This document shows positions 23,901 through 31,499 of a stretch of 64,000 bases of DNA, piece after piece. The first letter of the stretch is position 1. Every line of letters starts with the position of its first letter. The translations under genes were made by a program, and so were the position numbers. Source of the DNA: Enoplolaimus lenunculus (lineage: Eukaryota; Nematoda; Enoplea; Enoplida; Thoracostomopsidae); NCBI GenBank assembly GCA_030248215.1, contig JASANG010002840.1, forward strand, positions 1 to 64,000, given 5' to 3'. The notes beneath the pieces were generated by a model. That model made no database searches. It worked only from the letters and a program-made list of their open reading frames with translations, and was not told the DNA's origin.

Positions 23901-26159
23901 ATACTTGTCGAACGGCGTCGTCCGCCATTCGTACGGCGCCGTCCATCGTCCTACGTCACCATACGGTGTGGTACGTGATTAATTCGCGTACGATACTTCA
24001 CCGTGACGCACGATGCCGTACGGGTGACGGACGTCATCAGAAGTATAGCGCTATCCCAACACTCACTGAAAATAAATATGAACATGCCCTAACCGCATTT
24101 CTGGTCTAACTGAGCGTGCTATTTATTAATGTTTGCATAACATCCGGACATTCAGTAGGTCCTGCCGTAGTGGGGGCTTCAACTGAGGGCAGCAATTGGC
24201 AACGGGTGGATCTTGCTTGGGGAAATTTTATTCGACGGAGATACAGTTTGTAAGGTAAAATCAAATTTAGCTCTGCCTAATCGCTCATATATGACATGTA
24301 AGTACAACATTAACGCCTATTAAATCAATTATATATATATATATATATAAATTACAAACGAGAAATTAAACAAGTATGTTTGACGTATAAAAAATTAAAT
24401 TTTTCCGACTAAAAACACCAAACCAAACCAGGTGCACAATCAAGAGTGAGGGCTAGAAATGGTGGCAAATCGAATTTAGGGGAGGCTTTGGTCAAGTGGG
24501 GGCAACCGCATAATAGCGAACTCCCAGAAGGTCACATTTTTTGTTTTTATTGCCAGTGTGAGGTTACCAAACCTATCAGTGTCACATTCTTACAATTGCT
24601 CAGACGTAGTTCGTATAGTTCGGTAAAGTGCAACTCGATCAGGCGTCATAGTAACGGGATAATGCAATCGACGAGACTGAACACGCGCTGAGGAACCGGA
24701 TACGAACGGGCCATTTTCTGCCGAGACAGCAAGTGATTCTTCATCAGAAAATTGGCGGTAATTGGCGAAACCAGTGGCCCCAAGAAGCGGTCTGTTGTTA
24801 CTTGATGAGGATGCTGCTGGATCAAAAGATGAAGGTAGGAACCCATGTGGTTGAGCTGCAAACGGTGTCCCACCTGTGATAACTGTTGAGGCAAGTGTTT
24901 GTACTGCACGAACTTCATCCACATACACATCAGGCAAGTTCGACGGCATAGGCTGAGGCAATGGCAAATTGTATTCATCATAGTCGTTCATTGCTCGAAC
25001 GTTGTGGATTATGCTGCGAAATTCTTGTTTGCACAACGGACAAACCGCTGAAACACAAAACACATCATTACATATTTTCATATATACTGTGACTGTCATA
25101 TGTTAGCAAGTGTAGTTCAATTCAAACAATTGAATAAAAATAAACATATACATGTTGAAAACTGTAAGAAAAATTACACTGTCTGTTGAGTTCACGCAAA
25201 GCAGAAAGATCGTAGTCATGTAAATTAAAGTTTTGTCGCTAGCTAGTACTGGTAATATAAACTCTTGCCCTATACCAATACACATACTACTTTTCCCAAT
25301 AAGCTCAACATAAAAATCCTATTTATTTTAAGATAATTATGCCACACCTTTGATTCTTGACCATTCCAGCAAACACGAAAAACAAAAACAATGAAAGCAG
25401 GAGTCGGTAAATGAAGAATTATGAGGTGTGGCACGACAAATTGCACAAATGTCAGGAGTTCTGCAACGAGCCGGTGGAGTCGAGAGTTTATCTTCTGAAA
25501 CGGAAACAGTAAGTGTATTAATAAAAAAACTAACTTTCTACTATTAAAGTATAAAAAAATGTATGAAGCACGGCGCTGTGTACAAAGGTACATCAACCAG
25601 GATGATACGACTTTGTATATACTACTTGACACAGTTATACCAAACAGCAAATATGATTTTATTCGGGGCCGAGGTCAGACAAATTGACCACATCGAAACT
25701 TGTGTTTTGTTGATTGCAGTATTCGGTTTGACTCGTTTTCGCTTGGTTAATAATCACACAAAGATGAAATCAGCAAGTAAATTCAAAATTTTAACTTCGC
25801 AGTTTAAAGTCTTATTCTGAACAGTGCAGGCTTGTGAGCTTAGATTCGCGTTAAATTCTGGACTGAGTGAAGCGGAAACAATAGCTTCAACTGAAAGAAG
25901 TTATCTCAATACTAACAATCATACTATATTAATCCTCAGTTCTTAATAACAACGTGTTTATACATTAATATATACTATATATGACTAGAACTTCATTGGA
26001 CTTCTGCTATACAAACATAAAACAAATACGCACGTTACGTAGTTGCGTAGTTGCTGCCCCACTTACATACTCACCTGTAGCGGAATGCTCATCGCTAAGT
26101 TTTTTCTCTTCCTTAGTAACAGTGCACTGCTGGTTATTTGACGAGCTTCCAATCTCCAT
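5976..26159 (-). CDS. TOPORS: TOPORS orthologue: RING E3 ubiquitin/SUMO ligase, 12 exons
   Basis: The spliced model joins 26159-26075, 25494-25348, 25047-24594, 23601-23383, 23055-22884, 19167-19021, 17961-17786, 12149-12039, 10873-10724, 10064-9541, 8416-8178 and 7793-5976. Every junction is GT-AG with matching phase, giving 4,242 nt (1,413 residues; human TOPORS is 1,045). The RING is C3HC4 with ligands C45, C48, C61, H63, C66, C69, C80 and C83; CLLEWSRIK followed by CPLCKQEF is the TOPORS signature. The family-specific region follows (exons 4-6), with HRLVPWLHRELEALL and DHFIHEFIVFSRSPYN. The tail is long, Ser/Arg/Lys-rich and acidic, with SUMO-interaction-like stretches (PDVIVVSP, NDDIEVVAELP) and basic nuclear-localisation-like clusters. 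TOPORS is known as a nuclear ligase acting on p53, topoisomerase I and SUMO-modified targets; activity here is inferred. An in-frame TAA lies 24 nt upstream of the ATG. Confidence 0.93.
8178..8416 (-). CDS. TOPORS: TOPORS exon 11
   Basis: It encodes an Asn/Arg/Asp-rich stretch with NSRNRYNRNRRPQ and IPESDEYSQSLSEAPD. Splice sites are TTTTCTAG and CAG|GTTTGC. It leaves in phase 0, which fits the last exon. Confidence 0.8.
8500..8828. mobile_element. degenerate MITE in TOPORS intron 10
   Basis: CCGGCCCTGG and CCCCCGGCTCCGG blocks, ending in CATGTTGCACCCCG, place it in the CAGGGTGCAACCGG family. The left end is degenerate. Confidence 0.5.
8896..9298. mobile_element. MITE, CAGGGTGC family, in TOPORS intron 10
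   Basis: It starts CAGGGTGCAAATAAACTTCC and ends at GCTTCGTTTTGCAACG. Flanking octamers (GCAACACA and GTAACAGC) are only partly alike. Interior Pu/Py steps such as TTCCGATTACAATTCCGATT are shared with the copy at 21.9 kb. Confidence 0.55.
9541..10064 (-). CDS. TOPORS: TOPORS exon 10 (basic/acidic tail)
   Basis: It contains a bipartite basic cluster (AQKRKDRNLAPEKKIRRTRS) and a second SUMO-interaction-like segment (ENDDIEVVAELPPIPL). The acceptor is TTCTATTTTAG and the donor GAAG|GTAATA. Confidence 0.85.
10283..10622. mobile_element. degenerate MITE in TOPORS intron 9
   Basis: CCGGAAACGGATTCGG near the left end and GGGTCGGTGCCACCCTG at the right end mark it as a CAGGGTGC-family remnant. The left boundary is uncertain. 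Confidence 0.45.
10724..10873 (-). CDS. TOPORS: TOPORS exon 9
   Basis: A Ser/Asn/Ala-rich exon (DAFDSAYYSAGGSNETSYDV). The acceptor TTTTGATTTAG keeps the frame, whereas an alternative AG 13 nt upstream leads to a stop. The donor is AAAG|GTAGTT. It enters and leaves in phase 2. Confidence 0.75.
11111..11947. mobile_element. inverted-repeat element lodged in an (AAC)n microsatellite
   Basis: CTGGCTTCTCTACAGC at about 11,142 is mirrored by GCTGTGGAGAAGCCAG at about 11,880-11,895. Both ends are directly flanked by (AAC)n on the same strand. The ends are strikingly G/C-rich (runs of C, CAGCAAATTTTTTTGCTG hairpin) against an AT-rich genome, and the middle is AT-rich. No protein is encoded. It lies in TOPORS intron 8. 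Confidence 0.6.
12039..12149 (-). CDS. TOPORS: TOPORS exon 8
   Basis: A short exon, MPHLSQENHWDSPTRGFSDV and then LNQLHRRTSCHELS, between acceptor TTGTTTTAG and donor AAG|GTATGA. It is assigned by phase continuity and composition; no domain is visible. Confidence 0.75.
12150..13370. other. TOPORS intron 7, distal part, no gene seen
   Basis: AT-rich intronic sequence. A MITE-like remnant with GGTTCCGACTTCGGTTTCG occupies about 13.1-13.3 kb. Nothing else was recognised. Confidence 0.4.
15780..16075. repeat. unclassified repeat with CCCGGGTTGAA motif
   Basis: GGTTTAACCCGGGCCATTTT, CCCCCGGGTTGAACATGGGG and CCCAGGTTGAATCCCCC recur in direct and inverted orientation, suggesting a small transposon remnant. 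Confidence 0.35.
16371..16440. mobile_element. solo end of CAGGGTGCAACCGG MITE
   Basis: CAGGGTGCAACCGGAATTAC, then TTTACCGGAACCGGAA, matches the end of the MITEs in the 33-41 kb array in reverse orientation. The other end was not found nearby. Confidence 0.55.
17786..17961 (-). CDS. TOPORS: TOPORS exon 7 (SUMO-interaction-like motif)
   Basis: It encodes a Gln/Ser/Val-rich stretch with SVTPDVIVVSPVRPN, a hydrophobic core flanked by acidic or Ser residues as in SUMO-interaction motifs. Splice sites are ATTTTTTCAG and AAG|GTTAGT, and the exon leaves in phase 2. Confidence 0.85.
18905..19026 (-). repeat. tandem duplication carrying a splice donor
   Basis: A segment of about 55 bp (ACTTATGAAATAAAAGCAC through ATGCAAACTTACCTGG on the plus strand) occurs twice in tandem. 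The copy nearer exon 6 supplies the functional TOPORS donor, and the other carries a second CAG|GTAAGT 53 nt further on. Confidence 0.85.
19021..19167 (-). CDS. TOPORS: TOPORS exon 6 (conserved core, part 3)
   Basis: Exactly 49 codons: LRNFLRENTDHFIHEFIVF then SRSPYNIADYDANVIYPD, matching vertebrate 'RTEHFIHEFISFARSPFNM'. The acceptor is GTGTTTCAG and the donor CTCCAG|GTAAGT. The donor and its downstream sequence are tandemly duplicated (see findings). Confidence 0.93.
19310..19500. repeat. repeat cluster in TOPORS intron 5
   Basis: A GGGGGGCATATTTTTAT-like repeat (inverted) flanks a partial copy of the CATGGGCC/TTAGGC foldback family at about 19,375-19,460 (AGCTTAAGCTTACTCTATTT, then TTTACATGGGCC). 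Related G-rich blocks recur near 20.35 and 21.8-21.9 kb. Confidence 0.45.
19754..20327. mobile_element. hAT-like MITE, 574 bp, 8-bp target duplication
   Basis: It starts CAGGGTGCGACCGGATCG and ends TATCCGGTCGCACCCTG. The octamer GTTTCTAC flanks both sides exactly. Eight-base duplications and CAG-type ends are typical of the hAT superfamily. Many CCGGAT/ATCCGG steps lie near both ends, and no transposase is encoded. It lies in TOPORS intron 5. Confidence 0.85.
20415..20869. mobile_element. degenerate hAT-like MITE
   Basis: TGCGAGCGGATTTCCGG at the left and ATATCCGGTCACACCCTG at the right, with CCGGTATCCGGTT-type steps inside. A clean target duplication is not visible. Confidence 0.55.
21935..22339. 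mobile_element. hAT-like MITE, 405 bp, 8-bp target duplication
   Basis: It begins CAAGGTGCAACCGGAATTCC and ends CGTTGCACCCTG, flanked on both sides by the exact octamer ATGTACAG. The interior repeats TTCCGATTACAATTCCG. It lies in TOPORS intron 5. Confidence 0.85.
22610..22735. repeat. MITE remnant with tandem 38-bp unit
   Basis: TTCCGGTATAAATGTCCTG followed by TTTTAATT is repeated in tandem next to exon 5, probably an eroded end of the same MITE family. Confidence 0.45.
22884..23055 (-). CDS. TOPORS: TOPORS exon 5 (conserved core, part 2)
   Basis: It encodes RDISPEFYANNPAAVHRLVP and then WLHRELEALL, close to vertebrate 'DISAEFFRRNPACLHRLVPW'. The acceptor is TCGGTTTTAG and the donor CTG|GTAAGC. 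It ends in phase 0. Confidence 0.93.
23383..23601 (-). CDS. TOPORS: TOPORS exon 4 (conserved core, part 1)
   Basis: It encodes DLANYRQLFAMALSLEP and FRRMLYVRQFRA, matching the family's 'INFRRTLYRAG' segment. The acceptor is CATTCTTAAG and the donor AAG|GTTTGT. Confidence 0.9.
23892..24057. mobile_element. CpG-rich foldback MITE in TOPORS intron 3
   Basis: Left end GGGTTGCGCTATACTT and right end AAGTATAGCGCTATCCC are inverted. The interior is dense in CpG (ACGGCGCCGTCC, TCGCGTACGATAC, GCCGTACGGGTGACGG). A related end appears near 54.0-54.08 kb. Confidence 0.6.
24328..24350. repeat. (TA)n microsatellite
   Basis: About ten uninterrupted TA units in TOPORS intron 3. Confidence 0.8.
24594..25047 (-). 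CDS. TOPORS: TOPORS exon 3 (last RING cysteines and linker)
   Basis: It begins AVCPLCKQEFRSIIHNVRA, the usual end of a TOPORS RING and its flanking helix. It continues through a Ser/Pro-rich linker to SRRLHYPVTMTPDRVALYR and ends at donor GTAAGA in phase 2. Confidence 0.93.
25348..25494 (-). CDS. TOPORS: TOPORS exon 2 (first half of RING)
   Basis: The acceptor is TTTCCGTTTCAG. The exon carries six of the eight zinc ligands (ICAIC, then DSCFHCFCFSC) and ends after WSRIK with donor AAAG|GTGTGG. It enters and leaves in phase 1. Confidence 0.93.
26075..26159 (-). CDS. TOPORS: TOPORS exon 1 (start codon)
   Basis: It encodes 28 codons beginning MEIGSSSNNQQC and leaves one base of the next codon. 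The donor is ACAG|GTGAGT. The start is supported by an upstream in-frame TAA and by the joined frame entering the RING exon. A TATATAAA-like stretch lies about 35 nt upstream of the ATG. Confidence 0.8.
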
Positions 26160-26239
26160 ATTCCAGCAATACGCAACTATATATTAAAATTTATATACCT
26201 ATATACCTAAACCCGTTGCCGACACTAGACATATCTTGT

Positions 26240-26745
26240 ACTAGAGATATCCCGGGGCCAGGATTTTACCGGGCCCGGTGCTGGAACCCGGCCCCGGGGC
26301 AAGCAAAATACTCTAAACTTCAAATTTTATGTACTTTTTGCGTAAGAATGAACTTGGGAGCCCGATGCACTTTTTATCATATATATAGTGTCAGACGACA
26401 TTCTCATGATACTCCCATGATCTATCGCATCACGCGCAACATTTTGCGTATGACAATGCTATACTTACTGCAGTGCTGTTGTAGTGTTTACAAAAGAAGT
26501 TTACGCAGCAGCAATGTTTTGGTATGCGAACACGCGAACTTTTCAGTTCCCATTCAGATATTTACAATCTTGCTGTTCCATTCCGCTTCCGATATAATCA
26601 GGTTCCGTTTTACACGCTGTTTAGATCTTTTCCTGGTTTCGTCCACGGTATCGGATGGCCCCGGTACCGGTGCCGGAGATCAAGGTTCCAACAAGACTAA
26701 ACTTTACCGAAACAGAAACACGAACTGATTTTATTTTAATGAAAG
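26240..26745. repeat. GC-rich transposon remnant upstream of TOPORS
   Basis: CCCGGGGCCAGGATTTTACC and GAACCCGGCCCCGGGG at the left, GGCCCCGGTACCGGTGCCGG at the right. The pattern recurs inside the cytochrome b561 gene at 44.58-44.90 kb, so this is a dispersed family. It sits just upstream of the TOPORS start and may overlap its promoter. Confidence 0.5.
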
Positions 26746-28280
26746 ATGAACACGAACAGGACCCCGAAGTCGAAATAACTTTCATGTTCATCACCAAAAT
26801 AGAGTTTCACCCTTACTCACCACAAAACTAGACTATGTGACTGCGGACAGCGTGGCGTAGTGCTAGAGCGACCGATTAACGATCTGCTTGCTTAGCTAAG
26901 TTACAAAGGTCTAAAGTTCCTGCTGATCGTATTTAGGCTGACATTGTACGTACTTCTACAGTAGTTCTCAATTTTCCAACCTATGACATCAGCATATATA
27001 TGTTGTCGGGTGCACCACGTCAATGAAACAAACTGCAAACCTTCCAAATTCTAACCAACCGTACTGCAAAAGATGCACCAGGTTAAGAAATACACACCAA
27101 ACTCGATTAAATTTAGTCAAGTAACAAAAAAGCGAGTGCAAAGATTTCTGACACCTACTAATACATTTTTCCAAAATTACAATGTACAATTAATCAATAA
27201 ATCGTTTCACGAGGGATAAAAATGAAACAAACACGATTAATAGATGTTTTAGACTGAATGAAATTTTCAAAAATTAGGTTTTTACCTTTTGCACTAGCCA
27301 AACCGAAAAACACTGAACAGGATGGAATAAGTTTGTTGTATTCCAGGTGGCCAAAAACTCAATTTATTACGTTAGGCACTTTAGGAGCAAGGCAAAACTC
27401 CAACAGCGTTGGTTGCAACTTTTCAGCAATTTATTGCATGCCATAAAATGTAACGAGAACAAAAAGTTATCGTTTAACCGCAATCATAGTTAATATGCTA
27501 AACTCTTACCAGGTTCAACAGGTACCAAAAACACCATAAATTTTGTTTCTATAACAGTCTTCTTAGTATTAACTGGGTTTCTTGAAATATATACTTATTT
27601 TTGTCATTTGGAAAAAATTCACTGCGACATATATATCATCCTGGTCAAAATTATAGCATAATATAGAATTAAGCCACAATTGTGAGCAATCAATATCCGG
27701 TAATCGGGTACACGTAATATTGCCGGAGCCTGTTAATAGCTGTTTTAGTACCGGTAATTTGTTTTAACTTTGCTGCTCAGAAGATTCGCAGATTACGTAC
27801 TAACTTACGATACGCTAGTCTATCTTTGAAGGTTACACTATCTGCAACAAGACAGCTCATATTACGGGCTTGAGACTTCGATCCCCACTCCGTAAGCTTG
27901 CCTTTCTAGCTGCTAGTTAGAAGCAGTCCATAAGGAGGAATTTTGTCACCTGTACTAAGGACGATTGTTGCAGGCGACATCCTACAGAAGTTCAAAGCTA
28001 TAAATCCCAATAAATACAATGCTGTGATGTTTTCAAGGAAAAGAAATTTAGATAAAACTTTTAAATTCTGATTAGCAAATATATAATGATTGAAAGATCC
28101 GTCGAGTACGTACGAGGTGTTATTGGCCAAAAACACCTATGAAAAATCACTTATTTAGACTAGGTGATAAGTAAAGGCGTTGAAGTTGTTATGATACGTC
28201 GATCAGCAATAGAAAAGACGTGCCGTCTAACTCCTAAATCTATTGTGTTCATGTATAAAATTATAGTCTTATCAGTAATC
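26746..28280. other. intergenic, no gene seen
   Basis: AT-rich DNA without exon-like frames. A short CCGGTAATCGGGTAC block near 27.69-27.76 kb is a MITE crumb. Confidence 0.4.
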
Positions 28281-28284
28281 TGTT

Positions 28285-28500
28285 ATGAAGCTTCCCAGCG
28301 AAGATTTGCAGTTGTCCCGTTTTTCCATTTGCCCGAAACAAACCTGCCCCGTTTTCCAGCAAAAAATTACAGCTGTCCTGTTTTCCCATTTGCCTGAAAC
28401 TGGTCTGTTCTACTGTCTCGTTTTCCCTGCGACAATTTGCAGCTGTCCCGTCTTCTCATTTGTCCGAAACAAATGTCCTATTTTTCCATCTGCCCGTTAT
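28285..28500. repeat. minisatellite, about 75-bp unit, three copies
   Basis: GCAGTTGTCCCGTTTTTCC, then ATTTGCCCGAAACAAACCTG, recurs with divergence about every 70-75 bp. It is the same family as bases 1-150. Confidence 0.7.
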
Positions 28501-28642
28501 GCTGCCGGAAGGTGTATATGAATTTGCCCCTATTACACTCCTGTGTCATGCTGTCCCGCGGGAAAACGGGACGCCCCTAAAAGTAACATTAGCCGCAGTA
28601 ACGATGCCGATACTACGTGTGACATGCGGATGCATGGAGGCA

Positions 28643-29382
28643 AATAATAACCTCATGCTGATGCTGTACATCGGTAAAAACACTGCTGCATATGTAGTGC
28701 CTTCAGATGCAGCAGCAGTAAAACATTGAAGAACCAAGATACACGTGTATAATGTTGAGGTTCTTATAAGGCATAAAAATAGAAAAACTCAGCAGTTGAT
28801 TGTGAGGCAGCGTGGCTCAGTGGATAGCGCGCTGGACTGAAAATCTGTCGATCCGAGTTCGAAACCAATTGGGAGCGTCCCTCATTTTCAGCTGCTGAGA
28901 ACTAAAAACTGAAAAACTGTCGTACCCAGGCCTACCCAACTTATCACATGGTGACCACGATGGGACCGCAATGGCAAACTGCCGCGGTAGAACCCAAAAT
29001 ACATAAGTTGGCGGTCAAGGGACGACCTTGTAGAAAAACCGGGGGATGACACACGCAGACACAGAGAGGCAAAAAAAATAATAACCTCATGCTGATGCTG
29101 TACATCGGTAAAAACACTGCTGCATATGTAATGCCTTCAGATGCAGCAGCAGTAAAACATTGAAGAACCAAGATACACGTGTATAATGTTGAGGTTCTTA
29201 TAAGGCATAAAAACAGAAAAACTCAGCAGTTGATTGTGAGGCGGCGTGGCTCAGTGGATAGCGCGCTGGACTGAAAATCTGTCGATCCTAGTTCGAAACC
29301 AATTGGGAGCGTCCCTCATTTTCAGCTGCTGAGAACTAGAAACTGAAAAACTGTCGTACCCAGGCCTACCCAACTTATCACA
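28643..29382 (+). repeat. tandemly duplicated segment with tRNA-Phe-like SINE
   Basis: A segment of about 305 bp at 28,643-28,947 is repeated at 29,077-29,382. Each copy holds a tRNA-like head starting at 28,806 and 29,240, with an A box (TGGCTCAGTGG), a Phe-type anticodon loop (CTGAAAA) and a B box (AGTTCGAAACC). After the first copy the SINE body continues to an A-rich tail near 29,075; the second copy stops before that body. The cloverleaf is degenerate in the anticodon stem, so a working tRNA is unlikely. Confidence 0.75.
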
Positions 29383-29586
29383 CTACGAAAAGTATCAAAA
29401 GTAGTATTATCGAGGCTCATTAATCAGCACATCTCGAAAAATTTTACACATATATTCAATGTGTAAAATATCAGGGGTGTAGCCAAGATTTGAATAGGCG
29501 GTTAGTGTACCCATATAGGGTTTCTAGCGTTACTAACAAAAAAGCTCAGGGATCCCTCTACAAAAACCACGGAAGGTTTTACACCT

Positions 29587-29695
29587 AGGCCTGTATTCTC
29601 AAATGTGTATAGCAGCTATCTTCAGTTAGTAATAGGTTTTCCAACTTTGCTGGACTCAAAATGATAGGTGCTACACATTTGAGAATACGGGCCCT
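29587..29695. mobile_element. short foldback MITE, TAGGSCCGTATTCTC family
   Basis: The left end GGCCTGTATTCTCAAATG and right end CATTTGAGAATACGGGCCC form inverted repeats of about 32 bp around a roughly 45 bp core. The ends resemble PIF/Harbinger-type MITEs, but the target duplication is not clear. Confidence 0.7.
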
Positions 29696-29884
29696 AACTC
29701 CTAGTAGCTATGCCGTTAACGTACATATAGTATAAAACGTAAAAGTGGAAAATGAAAAAGCCTAAATTTTAAAGGTTTTGCAAGGAAAATCTGAAGCATA
29801 ACCACCTAATGTGACGGTTGTGAATTGCGCTGGTTTGGTAGGAATCATCACAGGCATGAGTTTGGCTGGAGAAATTTCTACTTT

Positions 29885-30115
29885 TCCCGTTTTTCAAATA
29901 AACCTACGGTTCTGATTTTCCCGACCAAACCAAGGAAAAACTATGCATTTTGAATTTTAAACTTTTTCCATTTTCCAAATAAAACCTACGCTTCGGATTT
30001 TCCTTAATATCTAACAATGAAAAACCTATACGTTTCAAATTTTCTGCTTTTCCCGCTTTCCGAACTACGCCTAAACCTCGACTTTCCCTACCAATCAAAA
30101 GGAATCATATACCAA
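29885..30115. repeat. minisatellite, about 82-bp unit, three copies
   Basis: CAAATAAACCTACGGTTC, then GATTTTCCC, recurs at about 29.89, 29.97 and 30.06 kb with divergence. Confidence 0.55.
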
Positions 30116-31015
30116 GGCTCGAGTCTTCCACTATTCTCATTTTCATATATATAATACGTTTTCCTTCAAAGTTTAATTACCGCTACTGCATTGCTTGCTA
30201 AAGAGAACATATTTTTATTTTTATAGGTAGAAGAGAATTTCCTGCAACGCATATTTTATTCAGCTGTTCAGATCCTCCGATATTTTAAACAAGAATTGGG
30301 TTCCTGCAAAATGTGTGGTTTCATGATACTGATTCAAGCAACATGCGAGGCCCTATCGAATCGGCTAAATCAAATCCTGACATATGTTTTCATTGACTTG
30401 AATGAAACTATGTGCCAGCGTTCCAATCAGAAGTTAAGTTCAATCAGCTTAAAAACTCATATCCGAAATGTCGGAATGCCGGCATCGAAATAGAAGCCAG
30501 TTGGAACCGGAATCTGAACCCAAATTGTTTCCGAATTTTAGCTGGAATCGGTATTCTGTTCAGGAACCTTGCTACTTATATGTGCATTCATCAGAAAATT
30601 TCACCTTTAATCTTTTGTTACAAGTCTGAAACCGATATGTGTAAAAGGTCGACAGAAGTAACTACTGTACACAATTCAGCCAATGTGTTTTCTTTACATA
30701 CATGACATGGATAAAGATTGTTCATGTATGAAGTTCTTGAACACTATTAAAAACGCCTTTCTATTAGCAAAGCAAGAGAGATCTTCGAATACTTCGAATT
30801 TCTTTGCTCGGACCAATAGATTTATAGCAGAAGCAACGTATCTAGGATGCTTAAGTGAGAGATCCATAGGATCAGATATTTATTGTTATGTTGAAAACGG
30901 CCTTTTTAAATACACATGAAATTACTGCGATTTGTTCTGCCTGATGTGCAGTCAGGTTTAGTTAGGAAAAGCCAGGTGTACCTGTTCATCGGAGCGGCGT
31001 CGGCCTACCCAAAAA
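30116..31015. other. intergenic, no gene seen
   Basis: No conserved protein or RNA was recognised. A GGAACCGGAATCTGAACCC-like MITE crumb lies near 30.5 kb. Confidence 0.4.
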
Positions 31016-31019
31016 AGTT

Positions 31020-31205
31020 TTCATGATATGGTGGAAGGTGGGGGATTTTGGGATTTCGGGATAATGTCGAAGGTGGGACTGTGAAATTCGGAATATGGTT
31101 CAAGGGTGGATTTTGTTATTCCGATATATGGTCGAAGGTGGAATTTTGGGATATCGGGATATGGTCGAAGGTATATTTTGCAATTTCGGGATATGGTTGG
31201 GTTTA
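31020..31205. repeat. minisatellite, about 37-bp unit, five copies
   Basis: The unit ATATGGTCGAAGGTGGAATT followed by TTGGGATATCGGG repeats about five times with divergence. A further half-copy lies near 31.45-31.50 kb and a related block near 3.78-3.85 kb. Confidence 0.7.
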
Positions 31206-31499
31206 GATAGCAAAAATAACGGAAATTCTGCCACCAGAATAATTGAGCAATGCAATTTTGTTCACCGGGCTTTGCAAAATATTCAACAAAAATGCCGGAT
31301 GCACTTATATCGAACAAATGCAGCGTATTTGTGAAAAAACGCAAGATACATGATTTTCATAGCTATATATTTGGAACATTAAAAACATAATTTCAAGGTA
31401 TTTCTGTAACGAAAACGGAAATAGATATCTGCTTTTATACGCAACAGGAGATTGTGAAGGTGGGTTTTTGGAATTTCAGGATATGATCGAAAATGGGGA

